A stretch of 64,000 nucleotides of DNA, taken from Streptomyces longwoodensis (GTDB lineage Bacteria > Actinomycetota > Actinomycetes > Streptomycetales > Streptomycetaceae). The position numbers and the translations under genes are program-made. Location: the NCBI RefSeq assembly GCF_001514125.1, contig NZ_KQ948552.1, positions 543,879 to 607,878 of the forward strand, given 5' to 3'. The notes beneath the pieces are model-generated. The model searched no databases and was not told where the DNA came from. It was given only the letters and a program-made list of their open reading frames with translations. Shown one piece after another: positions 17,824-25,658 of this stretch (positions within the stretch are counted from its first letter, which is position 1; every line of letters starts with the position of its first letter).

Positions 17824-18719
17824 CCCTTTCCTCGCAGGGTCACGCCCACCTCGCGCAGCAGCCGGAGCTTGCCGGGCTTCGGCGGGCCGGGAAGGACGTC
17901 GTACTGGGCGGCGGCGATCGCGTGGACCGCCGCCCTTCCCCCCGCCACGAACCCCGCGAGCAGCAGTCTGAGCCTGCCGGTGACGCTACCCACCAGGGGG
18001 GCGCCTTCATTCAGGAGATCGAGGGCGCGTTGCGCCTCGTACGCGACCAGGGCGCGCACCGATGCGCTCGCGCCGGCCATGGCGAGATCCGCCTCCTGGA
18101 CGTGAAAACGCTTCATGTCCTCGGCGGGCAGGTAGATGCGGTCGCGGCCGAGGTCCTCGGTCACGTCCTGGAGGTGTTCGACGATCTGCAGCGCGGTGCA
18201 GACGGCGTCGGAGCGGCGCACCCGCTCGGGGGTCGAGGTGCCGGTGACGGCGAGCACGAGCCGGCCGACGGGGTTGGCGGACAGCTCGCAGTAGGCCAGC
18301 AGGTCGTCGTAGGTCTCGTAGCGGGAGACCACCTGGTCCTGGCGGTTCGCGGCGATCAGGCCGAGGAACGGCCCCGGGGTGAGCGAACGGCGCCGGACGG
18401 TCGGCTGGAGGCGGCGCAGCAGGGGGTGGCGGGGGGTGCCGTCGAAGACGCGCCGCAGGTCGGCCTCGAACGCGTCCAGCAGGACCAGCCGGTCCCCGGC
18501 CCGGTCGGCGGGCACGCCGAGCAGGGCGGCGTCGGCGCCGCCGGGGGCGAGGTCGCCGTCGCCGATGTCGTCGACGAGGCGGGCGAAGCCGTAGACGGCC
18601 ATGAGGTCGTCGCGCCAGTCGCGGGGCAGGAAGAAGGGGGCCACGGGGAAGTTCTCGTGCGCGGCCTTGTCGAGGGTGTCCCGCTCGGGGTCACCGGTGC
18701 GCGTGGTGGGTCCCGTCAT
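17820..18719 (-). CDS. hpnC: hydroxysqualene synthase HpnC
   Basis: A 299-residue squalene/phytoene-synthase-family enzyme that converts presqualene diphosphate to hydroxysqualene. Asp motifs are RLVDDIGDGD (about 47-56) and EHLQDVTEDLGRDRIYLP (about 181-198). It is the first biosynthetic gene of the hopanoid operon. No Shine-Dalgarno is visible directly before its ATG; instead the stop of a 21-codon leader frame overlaps the ATG, implying coupled initiation. Confidence 0.93.
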   Translation of the reverse strand: MTGPTTRTGDPERDTLDKAAHENFPVAPFFLPRDWRDDLMAVYGFARLVDDIGDGDLAPGGADAALLGVPADRAGDRLVLLDAFEADLRRVFDGTPRHPLLRRLQPTVRRRSLTPGPFLGLIAANRQDQVVSRYETYDDLLAYCELSANPVGRLVLAVTGTSTPERVRRSDAVCTALQIVEHLQDVTEDLGRDRIYLPAEDMKRFHVQEADLAMAGASASVRALVAYEAQRALDLLNEGAPLVGSVTGRLRLLLAGFVAGGRAAVHAIAAAQYDVLPGPPKPGKLRLLREVGVTLRGKG

Positions 18720-18781
18720 GGTGCGCTGCCCGGGGCAGGGACGGCACGTGCTGTGTCGAGCTGGGGAGTCTCCGTAGCCAT
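18716..18781 (-). CDS. 21-codon leader ORF coupled to hpnC
   Basis: ATG 18781 opens a 21-residue frame (MATETPQLDT to PGSAP). Its TGA overlaps the hpnC ATG as ATGA. GGGAG lies 11 bases upstream, better than anything in front of hpnC. The peptide shows no domain. It could be a translational leader, or mark that hpnC initiation depends on ribosomes from this frame. It is short enough to be chance, but every other junction in this operon with an overlap uses the same geometry. Confidence 0.5.
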   Translation of the reverse strand: MATETPQLDTARAVPAPGSAP

Positions 18782-19114
18782 TGCCGTCACATCTCCCGTT
18801 CTACACCGCCGACCCAATACACACTATTTCGGACACGCCGCCCGGCCGCCCGCCGGGCAGCCCGGCCCGAGGGTGTCGCGCATTATCGCCCCACTTGCCG
18901 CCTTTCGGGACCGGTACAGCTTACGTTGTACAACGCATCGGTGATCGCAGGGGTGTCCCGCACATCACAACAACACACCGATTGACGTCAAGATTCCTAT
19001 GGACGGCGGGAGTTGACGTTTCCTTTGCAGACGCGGAGCCGCGCCGGGCAGTTCCGGCGGGGCCCCGGGCGTGTCGGTGCGGCGGCCGGCCACGCGCCCG
19101 GGGACCCGGTGCGG
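18782..19114. other. promoter region of the hopanoid operon
   Basis: No gene is seen. The region must hold the minus-strand operon promoter. Two perfect palindromes are present: CGTTGTACAACG at 18924-18935 and TTGACGTCAA at 18982-18991. Local composition is AT-richer (AATACACACTATTTCGG near 18815). A -10-like TAGAAC occurs on the minus strand about 20 bases before the leader ORF, but I cannot assign a sigma class. Confidence 0.45.
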
Positions 19115-19993
19115 TCAGCCGCGGCCGTACTTCTCCTCGGCCTGCCAGAAGAACAGGAAGCCGCCGAGCGCGACGAGCACCGCCCAGCCGCCGGCGACGG
19201 CCCAGACGTGGTCGGGCAGGTTCTCGGCGCCGTACCCCTCGATGAGCGCGAAGCGCATGAGGTCCATGTACAGGGCGGCCGGGTTCCACTGCAGGACGTT
19301 CGCGATCCACTGCGGCTTGTCGGCGAGGAACACCGGGATGGAGAACATCACGCCCGAGGCGTACATCCAGGTGCGCATCACGAACGGCATCAACTGCGCC
19401 AGGTCAGGGGTGTGCGCCCCGGCCCGCGCGAGGATCATCGCCAGTCCGGAGTTGAAGCAGAACTGCAGGGCCAGCACCGGCAGGATCAGCGCCCACGACA
19501 GGTCCGGGTAGCTGCCGAACCCCACGACCACCAGGAACAGCACGATCATCGAGTACAGCAGCTGCTGGAGCTGCTGGAGGCAGAACGACAGGGGCAGTGC
19601 GGCGCGCGGGAAGTGCAGGGCGCGCACCAGGCCCAGGTTGCCGGAGATCGCGCGCACCCCGGACATCACCGAGCTCTGCGTGAAGGTGAACACGAAGACC
19701 CCGGTGACCAGGAAGGGGATGTAGACGTCCTTGGGCATCCCGCGGCCGGCCCCCAGGATCAGCCCGAAGATCATGAAGTAGACGGCCGCGTTCAGCAGCG
19801 GCGTCGCCACCTGCCACAGCTGGCCGAGCCGCGCCTGGCTGTACTGGGCGGCCAGCTTCGCCGAGGAGAAGGCCAGGATGAAGTGGCGCCGGTCCCAGAG
19901 CTGACGCACGTACGCGGGGACCGAGGGCCGGGCGCCGCTGACGGACAGGCCGTGCTTCGCGGCGAGCTGCGCCGGGGTCAGGGTCTCACTCAC
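19115..19993 (-). CDS. ABC-2 type permease, polysaccharide/teichoic-acid exporter family
   Basis: A 292-residue integral membrane protein with about six hydrophobic spans (for example around LLNAAVYFMIFGLILGAG, MIVLFLVVVGFGS and VLVALGGFLFFW). The N-terminal cytoplasmic segment with RRHFILAFSSAKL and LGQLWQVATPLLNA is typical of TagG/Wzm permeases that flip lipid-linked polymers. I choose GTG 19993 (VSETLTPAQ) with GAAGG upstream over a longer in-frame start. It is the last gene of the envelope cluster. The partner ATPase is not in this window, which is unusual. Confidence 0.87.
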   Translation of the reverse strand: MSETLTPAQLAAKHGLSVSGARPSVPAYVRQLWDRRHFILAFSSAKLAAQYSQARLGQLWQVATPLLNAAVYFMIFGLILGAGRGMPKDVYIPFLVTGVFVFTFTQSSVMSGVRAISGNLGLVRALHFPRAALPLSFCLQQLQQLLYSMIVLFLVVVGFGSYPDLSWALILPVLALQFCFNSGLAMILARAGAHTPDLAQLMPFVMRTWMYASGVMFSIPVFLADKPQWIANVLQWNPAALYMDLMRFALIEGYGAENLPDHVWAVAGGWAVLVALGGFLFFWQAEEKYGRG

Positions 19994-20089
19994 AGCTGGA
20001 ACCTTCGTCTTGCCGGGGACGCCGGGAGGACGCCGTCGGACGCCGGGGGCGTCCTGGGACACCGGGGGGAAGCCGTCGGACGCAGCCTG

Positions 20090-20986
20090 TCAGATGACCG
20101 GGGGCCGACCCAGCCGGGTCAGCCGCCATACGGTGCGCCACTTCATGGGCCGGCGTGGGCCGCAGGACGTGGCCCAGCCCTCGCGGAACCCGCCGAACCA
20201 GGCCTTCAGCGCAGGCCGGGAGGGGCGGCGCAGCAGCGTGAGCAGCATCCAGACCCCGAGGTAGACGGGGACCAGCACGGCGGGAAGGTTGCGGCGGGCG
20301 AGCCAGACGCGGTTGCGGGCGACCATGCGGTGGTAGACCGCGTGCCGCGAGGGCGCGGTGGTGGGGTGGTACAGCACCATGTCGGACCGGTAGTCGATCA
20401 TCCAGCCGGCGTCGAGGGCCCGCCAGGCCAGGTCGGTCTCCTCGTGCGCGTAGAAGAACGCGTCCGGCAGGGCGCCCACTTCGGCGAACACCTGGGTGCG
20501 CACCGCGTTGGCGCCGCCGAGGAAGGTGGTGACCCGGGAGGAGCGCATCGGGTCCGAGGCGCGCAGCCGCGGCACGTGCCGGCGCTGGGTGACCCCGGTG
20601 TCCGGGTCGGCGATGCGGAAGCTGATGATGCCGAGCTTGGGGTCCTCGGCGAAGGCCCGCCGGCAGAGCTCGGCGGTGTCGTGGTGCGCGAGCAGCCCGT
20701 CGTCGTCGAGGAACAGCAGGACGTCGACGTCCCGGCCGCTCGGCCCGAACGCCTCGATGCCGACGTTGCGGCCGCCGGGGATGCCGAGGTTCTCGGGCAG
20801 CTCGACGGTCCGCACGCCCTCGGGGACGTCGGGGACCGGCGAGCCGTTGCCGACCACGACCACCTGGACGGGGTCGCCGTCCTGCTTGGCGACCGAGTCC
20901 AGCAGCGCGCGCAGCTCGTCGGGGCGGTTGCCCATGGTGATGACGACCGCGCCGACCTTCAGGGAGGAGGAAGCCATCGCACTCAC
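20090..20986 (-). CDS. glycosyltransferase family 2
   Basis: A 298-residue GT-A inverting glycosyltransferase. It has VGAVVITMGNRPDELRALLDSV at the N-terminus, NLGIPGGRNVGIEAF, the metal-binding LLFLDDDG and AHEETDLAWRALDAGW as the acceptor-side ED motif. The C-terminal part (about 235-255) has one hydrophobic stretch (LPAVLVPVYLGVWMLLTLL) that could anchor it at the membrane. The GTG start overlaps the previous stop as GTGA; an ATG three codons later is an alternative. The acceptor is unknown; neighbours point to an envelope polymer or glycolipid. Confidence 0.88.
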   Translation of the reverse strand: MSAMASSSLKVGAVVITMGNRPDELRALLDSVAKQDGDPVQVVVVGNGSPVPDVPEGVRTVELPENLGIPGGRNVGIEAFGPSGRDVDVLLFLDDDGLLAHHDTAELCRRAFAEDPKLGIISFRIADPDTGVTQRRHVPRLRASDPMRSSRVTTFLGGANAVRTQVFAEVGALPDAFFYAHEETDLAWRALDAGWMIDYRSDMVLYHPTTAPSRHAVYHRMVARNRVWLARRNLPAVLVPVYLGVWMLLTLLRRPSRPALKAWFGGFREGWATSCGPRRPMKWRTVWRLTRLGRPPVI

Positions 20987-21762
20987 CGCAGCCTGCTCGA
21001 CGCGAGGATGGACACCAGGTGCAGCACGGTCTGCACCAGCGCGATCCCGGCGAGCACGGCGGTGCCGAGCCGGGTGAAGAACAGGTCGCCGCGGGCCGCG
21101 TCGGCGATCGCCAGGACCAGGATCAGCAGGGACGCCTCGATGCCGAGTACCAGCCGGTGGAACTTCAGCGCGGCGGCGGCGCGGCGGGCCAGCGCCATGC
21201 CGGAGGAGCGCATCTCGGCGGCGGCCTCCTGCACCGGCGGCCGGCCGGTCTGGTGCCGGGCGACGCCGACCAGGTCGGTCTCCGCCTTGATCAGGATGGC
21301 GCCGAGCGCGGCCAGGGTGCCGAGGAAGGCCCACAGCCAGTCGATGCGTCCGCTGCCCCACAGGTCGGCGGCGCGCAGCCCGAGGCCGACCAGCACGGCC
21401 GCGTCGGTCAGGTAGGCGCCGACCCGGTCGAGGTAGACCCCGCCGAGCGAGTACTGCTTCTTCCAGCGGGCGATCTCGCCGTCGACGCAGTCCAGCAGCA
21501 GGTACAGCTGGACCATCAGCACGCCGAGCAGCGCGCCCGCGATCCCCGGCACCAGCAGGGCCGGGGCCGCGAGCACGCCGCACACGGTCATCAGGTACGT
21601 GAGCTGGTTGGGTGTGACCCTGGTGTTCACCAGGTAGCGGTCGACCCGCAGGGACACCTCACGCATGTAGAGGCGCCCCATCCAGTGCTCGCCGCTGCGC
21701 CGGTCCTTCACCCCGGCGGGGTGGACGACCGGACGGAGTTCAGCTACCGATGGCCTTGACAT
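20983..21762 (-). CDS. CDP-alcohol phosphatidyltransferase-family membrane enzyme (first copy)
   Basis: A 259-residue multi-pass membrane protein. The CDP-alcohol signature starts well (DCVDGEIARWKKQYSLGG, then VYLD), but where a second Asp is expected four residues after the last Asp the sequence reads DRVGA, so the final motif Asp is replaced by Ala. The family transfers a phosphoalcohol from a CDP-alcohol to another alcohol at the membrane; that last Asp is the usual catalytic base. It may use a nearby substitute or a different mechanism. It overlaps the dehydrogenase gene upstream by 23 bases and couples to the glycosyltransferase. Confidence 0.85.
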   Translation of the reverse strand: MSRPSVAELRPVVHPAGVKDRRSGEHWMGRLYMREVSLRVDRYLVNTRVTPNQLTYLMTVCGVLAAPALLVPGIAGALLGVLMVQLYLLLDCVDGEIARWKKQYSLGGVYLDRVGAYLTDAAVLVGLGLRAADLWGSGRIDWLWAFLGTLAALGAILIKAETDLVGVARHQTGRPPVQEAAAEMRSSGMALARRAAAALKFHRLVLGIEASLLILVLAIADAARGDLFFTRLGTAVLAGIALVQTVLHLVSILASSRLR

Positions 21763-22801
21763 AGTCGGCGTAGACGTCCTTGATCTGTTCGGTTTTCAGG
21801 TCGAGGTGTTCGAGGATCGTGTAGCGGCCCGGTCGGGTCTCGGGGGCGTACGCCACGACCCGGACGAACTCCTCGGTGGTGAAACCGATCTCGTCCGGCA
21901 GCACGGGCAGTCCGTGCCGGCGCAGCACCCCGGCCATGTGGGCCGACTCCTCGTGGGCTCCGCGCAAGTACATGGCGAACGCGGCGGCCAGGCCGCACTG
22001 CTCGCCGTGGGCCGCCGCCCGGCGCGGGTACAGCAGGTCGAACGCGTGGTTGATCTCGTGGCAGGCGCCGGAGCAGGGGCGGGAGTCGCCCGACACCGAC
22101 ATCGCGATGCCGCTGAGCACCAGCGCCTCGGCCAGCACCTGGAGGAAGTCAGTGTCGCCGACCCCGCCCGGGTGGCGCAGCACCGCCTCGCCCGCCTGCC
22201 GGGCGATCGCGGCGGCCAGGCCGTCGATCTTCTCGCCCTTGACGCGGTGGGCGAGCTCCCAGTCGGCGATCGCCGAGACGTTGGAGACGGCGTCGCCGAT
22301 CCCGGCCCGCACGAAGCGGACCGGGGCCTCGCGGATGACGTCGAGGTCGATGACGACCGCGATCGGGTTGGGCACGCCGTAGGAGCCGCGGCCCGCGTCG
22401 TTGTCGAGGGTGGCGACCGGCGAGCACAGGCCGTCGTGCGCGAGGTTCGTCGGCACGGCGACCAGGGGCAGGCCGAGGCGGGCCGCGGCGAACTTGGCGC
22501 AGTCGATGATCTTGCCGCCGCCGAGGCCCACCACCGCGTCGTAGTGGCCGGCCTTCATCTCGCCGGCCAGGCGGACCGCGTCGTCGAGGGTGCCGCCGCC
22601 GACCTCGTACCAGGTGGCGCCGGGCAGGGTGGGGGCGATCCGCTCGCGCAGCCGGGCGCCGGAGCCGCCGCTGACGGCGACGGCGAGGCGGCCGGAGTGG
22701 GAGATGCGCTCGTCGGCGAGCACGCAGCCCAGGTCGTCGAGGGCGCCGGGGCGGATGTCGACGACGAGCGGGGAGGGGATCAGCCGGGTCAGTACTGGCA
22801 C
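21740..22801 (-). CDS. glycerol-1-phosphate dehydrogenase-like iron-containing alcohol dehydrogenase
   Basis: A 353-residue group III/Fe-ADH_2-type NAD(P)-dependent dehydrogenase. Features are VGLGGGKIIDCAKFAA (nucleotide binding), VPTNLAHDGLCSPVA and metal-binding His residues in GACHEINHAFD and AAAHGEQCGLA. The family includes archaeal EgsA and bacterial AraM, which make sn-glycerol-1-phosphate from dihydroxyacetone phosphate; 2-deoxy-scyllo-inosose-like enzymes are more distant. I choose GTG 22801 with GGGAG upstream, overlapping the nucleotidyltransferase stop by 13 bases. In context it likely makes the phosphoalcohol that the next enzyme activates. Confidence 0.85.
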   Translation of the reverse strand: MPVLTRLIPSPLVVDIRPGALDDLGCVLADERISHSGRLAVAVSGGSGARLRERIAPTLPGATWYEVGGGTLDDAVRLAGEMKAGHYDAVVGLGGGKIIDCAKFAAARLGLPLVAVPTNLAHDGLCSPVATLDNDAGRGSYGVPNPIAVVIDLDVIREAPVRFVRAGIGDAVSNVSAIADWELAHRVKGEKIDGLAAAIARQAGEAVLRHPGGVGDTDFLQVLAEALVLSGIAMSVSGDSRPCSGACHEINHAFDLLYPRRAAAHGEQCGLAAAFAMYLRGAHEESAHMAGVLRRHGLPVLPDEIGFTTEEFVRVVAYAPETRPGRYTILEHLDLKTEQIKDVYADYVKAIGS

Positions 22802-23541
22802 GCGATCTCCCGTCCGCGGGCGAGGTCGTCGTGGTTGTCGATCTCCACCCACGGCACGTCGCCGATCGGCGCGACGTCGATGCGGAAGCCGCGGTGGACG
22901 AGCTCCTGGTAGCCGTGCTCGTAGAACTGCTGGGGGTCGGTCTCCCAGACGGTCTTGAGGGCGTCGGCCAGTTCCGGGGCGGCGTCGCCCTCGATGAGGG
23001 TGACGCCGATGTACTCGCCGGTGGCCTCGGCGGGGTCCATCAGCTTGGTGATCTTCGTCATGCCCCGGGCCGGGTCGACGACGACCTTCATCTCCTCGTC
23101 CGCGAGGGACTTCACGGTGTCCAGGGCGAGGATGATCCGCCGGCCCTCGCCGCGGGCGGCGAGCAGGGTCTTCTCCACCGAGACCGGGTGCACGGTGTCG
23201 CCGTTGGCGAGGATCACGCCGTCCTTGAGGGCGTCACGGCCGCACCACAGGGAGTAGGCGTTGTTCCACTCCTCGGCCTTGTCGTTGTCGATCAGGGTCA
23301 GCCGCAGCCCGTACTTCTCCTCCAGCGCCGCCTTGCGCGCGTACACGGCCTCCTTGCGGTAGCCGACGATGATCGCGGCCTCCGTCAGGCCGACCTCGGC
23401 GAAGTTGGCGAGGGTCAGGTCGAGCACCGTGGGCTCGCCCTCTATGCCCGCGGGCCCCACCGGCACCAGCGCCTTGGGCAGGCTGTCGGTGTAGGGGCGC
23501 AGACGCCGTCCGGCGCCGGCCGCCAGCACGAGGCCGATCAT
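22789..23541 (-). CDS. LicC/IPCT-like nucleotidyltransferase (GT-A fold)
   Basis: A 250-residue NTP-transferase. The N-terminal LVLAAGAGRRLRPYTDSLPKALVPV is the nucleotide-binding signature; EEWNNAYSLWCGRDAL resembles the NN-YSL motif of phosphocholine and inositol-phosphate cytidylyltransferases; LANGDTVHP holds the metal Asp; VPWVEIDNHDDLARG closes the domain. It probably forms a CDP-alcohol for the flanking CDP-alcohol phosphotransferases. The ATG overlaps the previous stop by ATGA. CTP and the alcohol are inferred. Confidence 0.87.
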   Translation of the reverse strand: MIGLVLAAGAGRRLRPYTDSLPKALVPVGPAGIEGEPTVLDLTLANFAEVGLTEAAIIVGYRKEAVYARKAALEEKYGLRLTLIDNDKAEEWNNAYSLWCGRDALKDGVILANGDTVHPVSVEKTLLAARGEGRRIILALDTVKSLADEEMKVVVDPARGMTKITKLMDPAEATGEYIGVTLIEGDAAPELADALKTVWETDPQQFYEHGYQELVHRGFRIDVAPIGDVPWVEIDNHDDLARGREIACQY

Positions 23542-25382
23542 GCGGGTTCTCCTTCATCGTGTACGGCCGGGGCGCCACCCTGGTGGGCGGCGACCCAGAA
23601 GCGGATGCTCTCGACGAGCACCACGAGGGCGACGGCCACGGCCAGGACCGTGAGCGCGACCTTGAACTGCGCCGCGGTGAGCAGTGCGGCGAGGACGGTG
23701 ACGAGCAGCGTCCGCCCCTCCTGCCCCCCGACGGCGCGCACCAGCCAGGCCGGCGGCGCTCCGGCGTCACCGCGGATGCGGTACACCGTGTCGTAGTGAT
23801 GGTAGGCGACGGCGGCCACCAGTCCGAAAGCCGCCGGTAGCGCTCCGTTAACGTCCGACTTCGCCGCGAGGATCAGCACGGTGCCGTACTCGGCGGCGCG
23901 GAACAGGGGCGGGACGAGCCAGTCGAGGGCGCCCTTGAGGGGGTGGGCGACGGCCTCGGAGGACAGCAGCACGTAGACGACGGCGCACAGGACGACCGAC
24001 CAGCCCGGTCCGTCGATCCAGGCGGCGAGCGGCAGGAGCACGGCTCCGGCCACGGCCCACAGCAGCGCCGGGAAGCGCCCCGCGGGCAGGACCCGCGCCA
24101 GCAGCTCGGCGAGGGGGCCGTTGTCCGCCAGGTCGGCCAGGGCGCGCGCTGCGCGATCGGTGCGCTGCGCCTTGCGGGTCAGCGACCGCAGCACCCGGCC
24201 GGCCGTCGTGTACGTGGCCGCGAGGGCGCAGCCGGCCAGCAGTGCGTAGAAGGTGATCCGCGGGGTGGTGGCCGCGGTCAGAACGGCGATCATGGCCCAT
24301 CGTTCACCGATGGGCAGCACTATCATCCGGCGCACCCAGACCGTCCAGCCGACGCTGTCGAGCTTGTCGGAGAGGGCGGCGGTCGGGCTGGTGTTCGCCG
24401 TGGCGTCGTGGTTGGCCTCGTTGAAGGAGAAGTCGACCACGTGCCGGCAGGTCTGCAGGACCATCGCGCCGAGCGCGAGGGCCCACACGTCGTCGCCGCC
24501 GCGGGCCGCGCCCAGCGCGAGCCCCGCGTAGTAGGCGTACTCCTTGGCCCGGTCGAAGGTGGCGTCGAGCCAGGCGCCGAGCGTGGAGTACTGCAGGGAG
24601 TAGCGGGCCAGCTGGCCGTCGGTGCAGTCCAGCACGAAGGACACGATCAGCAGGACGCCCGCCGCGACGAAGCCCGCCCGGGTGCCGGTGGCCGCGCAGC
24701 TCGCCGCGATCAGGGCGGTGAGCAGGGAGGCGGTGGTGACCTGGTTGGGGGTCAGGCCGCGCCGGGCGCACCAGCGGGCGATGTAGCGGGAGTACGGGCT
24801 GATGAAGAAGGTGGTGAAGAAGCCGTCGCGGGCCTTCACGGCCGACTTCAGGCGTACGGCCTCGTCGTCGAGGGCGGCGACCGCCTGCCGCGCCTCGTTG
24901 CGGGCCTGGGGGTCGGCGGGGACCGCGGCGACCAGGCTGCCGAGCTCGGGGCGGTGCACCGTGACGCCGTCGGCGTCCAGCGCGGTGACGATCCGGTCGG
25001 CGAGGCTGTCCACCCCCGCCGGGTCCCCCACGCTCAGCGTCGTCCGCGCGGGGGTGCCCGCGTGGGCCGTGCCGCCGGCGGCGGAGGTCTCGCGGGCCAG
25101 CGCGCGGGTCAGTGCCTGGCGGCCCTCGGCCCGGGCGGTGACGGCGCCGGGGACCGCGGCGAGCGGGAAGCGCGGGTCGGTGAGCCCGAGGCGCAGGGCG
25201 TGCGGGTGGCCGACGAAGCGGGCGTCGACGAGGGCGACCCGCTCCTCGCCCGGCACCGCGGCGAGCAGTGCCTCGGCGTCGGCGGGGTCGGAGGCGGTGC
25301 GGACGTCGAAGCCGAGGTCCCGCAGGTCCGACTCGATCGACGATCCGGGCACCGGCTGACCGGTGAGGATGGCGGTCGGCAA
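23538..25382 (-). CDS. large CDP-alcohol phosphotransferase with extra N- and C-terminal domains (DUF5941-like)
   Basis: A 614-residue protein. Residues about 1-160 form a soluble alpha/beta region without a recognised motif. About 185-400 is a CDP-alcohol phosphatidyltransferase with the full signature DCTDGQLARYSLQYSTLG, AWLDATFD (DxxDGxxAR-x8-GxxxDxxxD). About 415-610 is a further hydrophobic region of about five spans that I recognise as DUF5941-like. The start is TTG 25382, with GGGAG upstream. The gene opens the minus-strand envelope cluster and overlaps the nucleotidyltransferase gene (ATGA). Confidence 0.87.
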   Translation of the reverse strand: MPTAILTGQPVPGSSIESDLRDLGFDVRTASDPADAEALLAAVPGEERVALVDARFVGHPHALRLGLTDPRFPLAAVPGAVTARAEGRQALTRALARETSAAGGTAHAGTPARTTLSVGDPAGVDSLADRIVTALDADGVTVHRPELGSLVAAVPADPQARNEARQAVAALDDEAVRLKSAVKARDGFFTTFFISPYSRYIARWCARRGLTPNQVTTASLLTALIAASCAATGTRAGFVAAGVLLIVSFVLDCTDGQLARYSLQYSTLGAWLDATFDRAKEYAYYAGLALGAARGGDDVWALALGAMVLQTCRHVVDFSFNEANHDATANTSPTAALSDKLDSVGWTVWVRRMIVLPIGERWAMIAVLTAATTPRITFYALLAGCALAATYTTAGRVLRSLTRKAQRTDRAARALADLADNGPLAELLARVLPAGRFPALLWAVAGAVLLPLAAWIDGPGWSVVLCAVVYVLLSSEAVAHPLKGALDWLVPPLFRAAEYGTVLILAAKSDVNGALPAAFGLVAAVAYHHYDTVYRIRGDAGAPPAWLVRAVGGQEGRTLLVTVLAALLTAAQFKVALTVLAVAVALVVLVESIRFWVAAHQGGAPAVHDEGEPA

Positions 25383-25500
25383 CCGAACTCACTCCCTGTG
25401 CGGCGCGTGGCACGCCGGTCGTCTGCGTGGTGGGGGCGCCCCTGGGCGACTCCCGGCGGGCGGCATGTCGGCAGAGGCTATCGGATGCCGGGAAACCGTC

Positions 25501-25522
25501 GTTCACCGGCCGTTCAGTCCCG
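25501..25522. promoter_or_regulatory. candidate PHO box (two 11-base direct repeats)
   Basis: GTTCACCGGCC at 25501-25511 is directly followed by GTTCAGTCCCG at 25512-25522. The spacing of two GTTCA cores at 11 bases matches the direct-repeat units bound by PhoP in Streptomyces. It lies between the divergent CDP-alcohol operon (TTG 25382) and galE (ATG 25659). Later positions of each unit match the consensus only partly. Confidence 0.5.
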
Positions 25523-25644
25523 ATCAAGACCGTCTGCACCGGCCTCCGCCGCGATCATCATCGGTGATCGGTGGTCCCCGCCACAAACCGTGCGGCCCCG
25601 GACCCGACATCGGGGACATTGCGCACCGGCCGGGTGCGCGCGCA

Positions 25645-25650
25645 TAGGGT
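25645..25650 (+). promoter_or_regulatory. -10 element TAGGGT, leaderless promoter of galE
   Basis: TAGGGT ends eight bases before the galE ATG at 25659. Transcription would start at or next to the A of ATG, and no Shine-Dalgarno is present. Confidence 0.55.
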
Positions 25651-25658
25651 GGACGACC

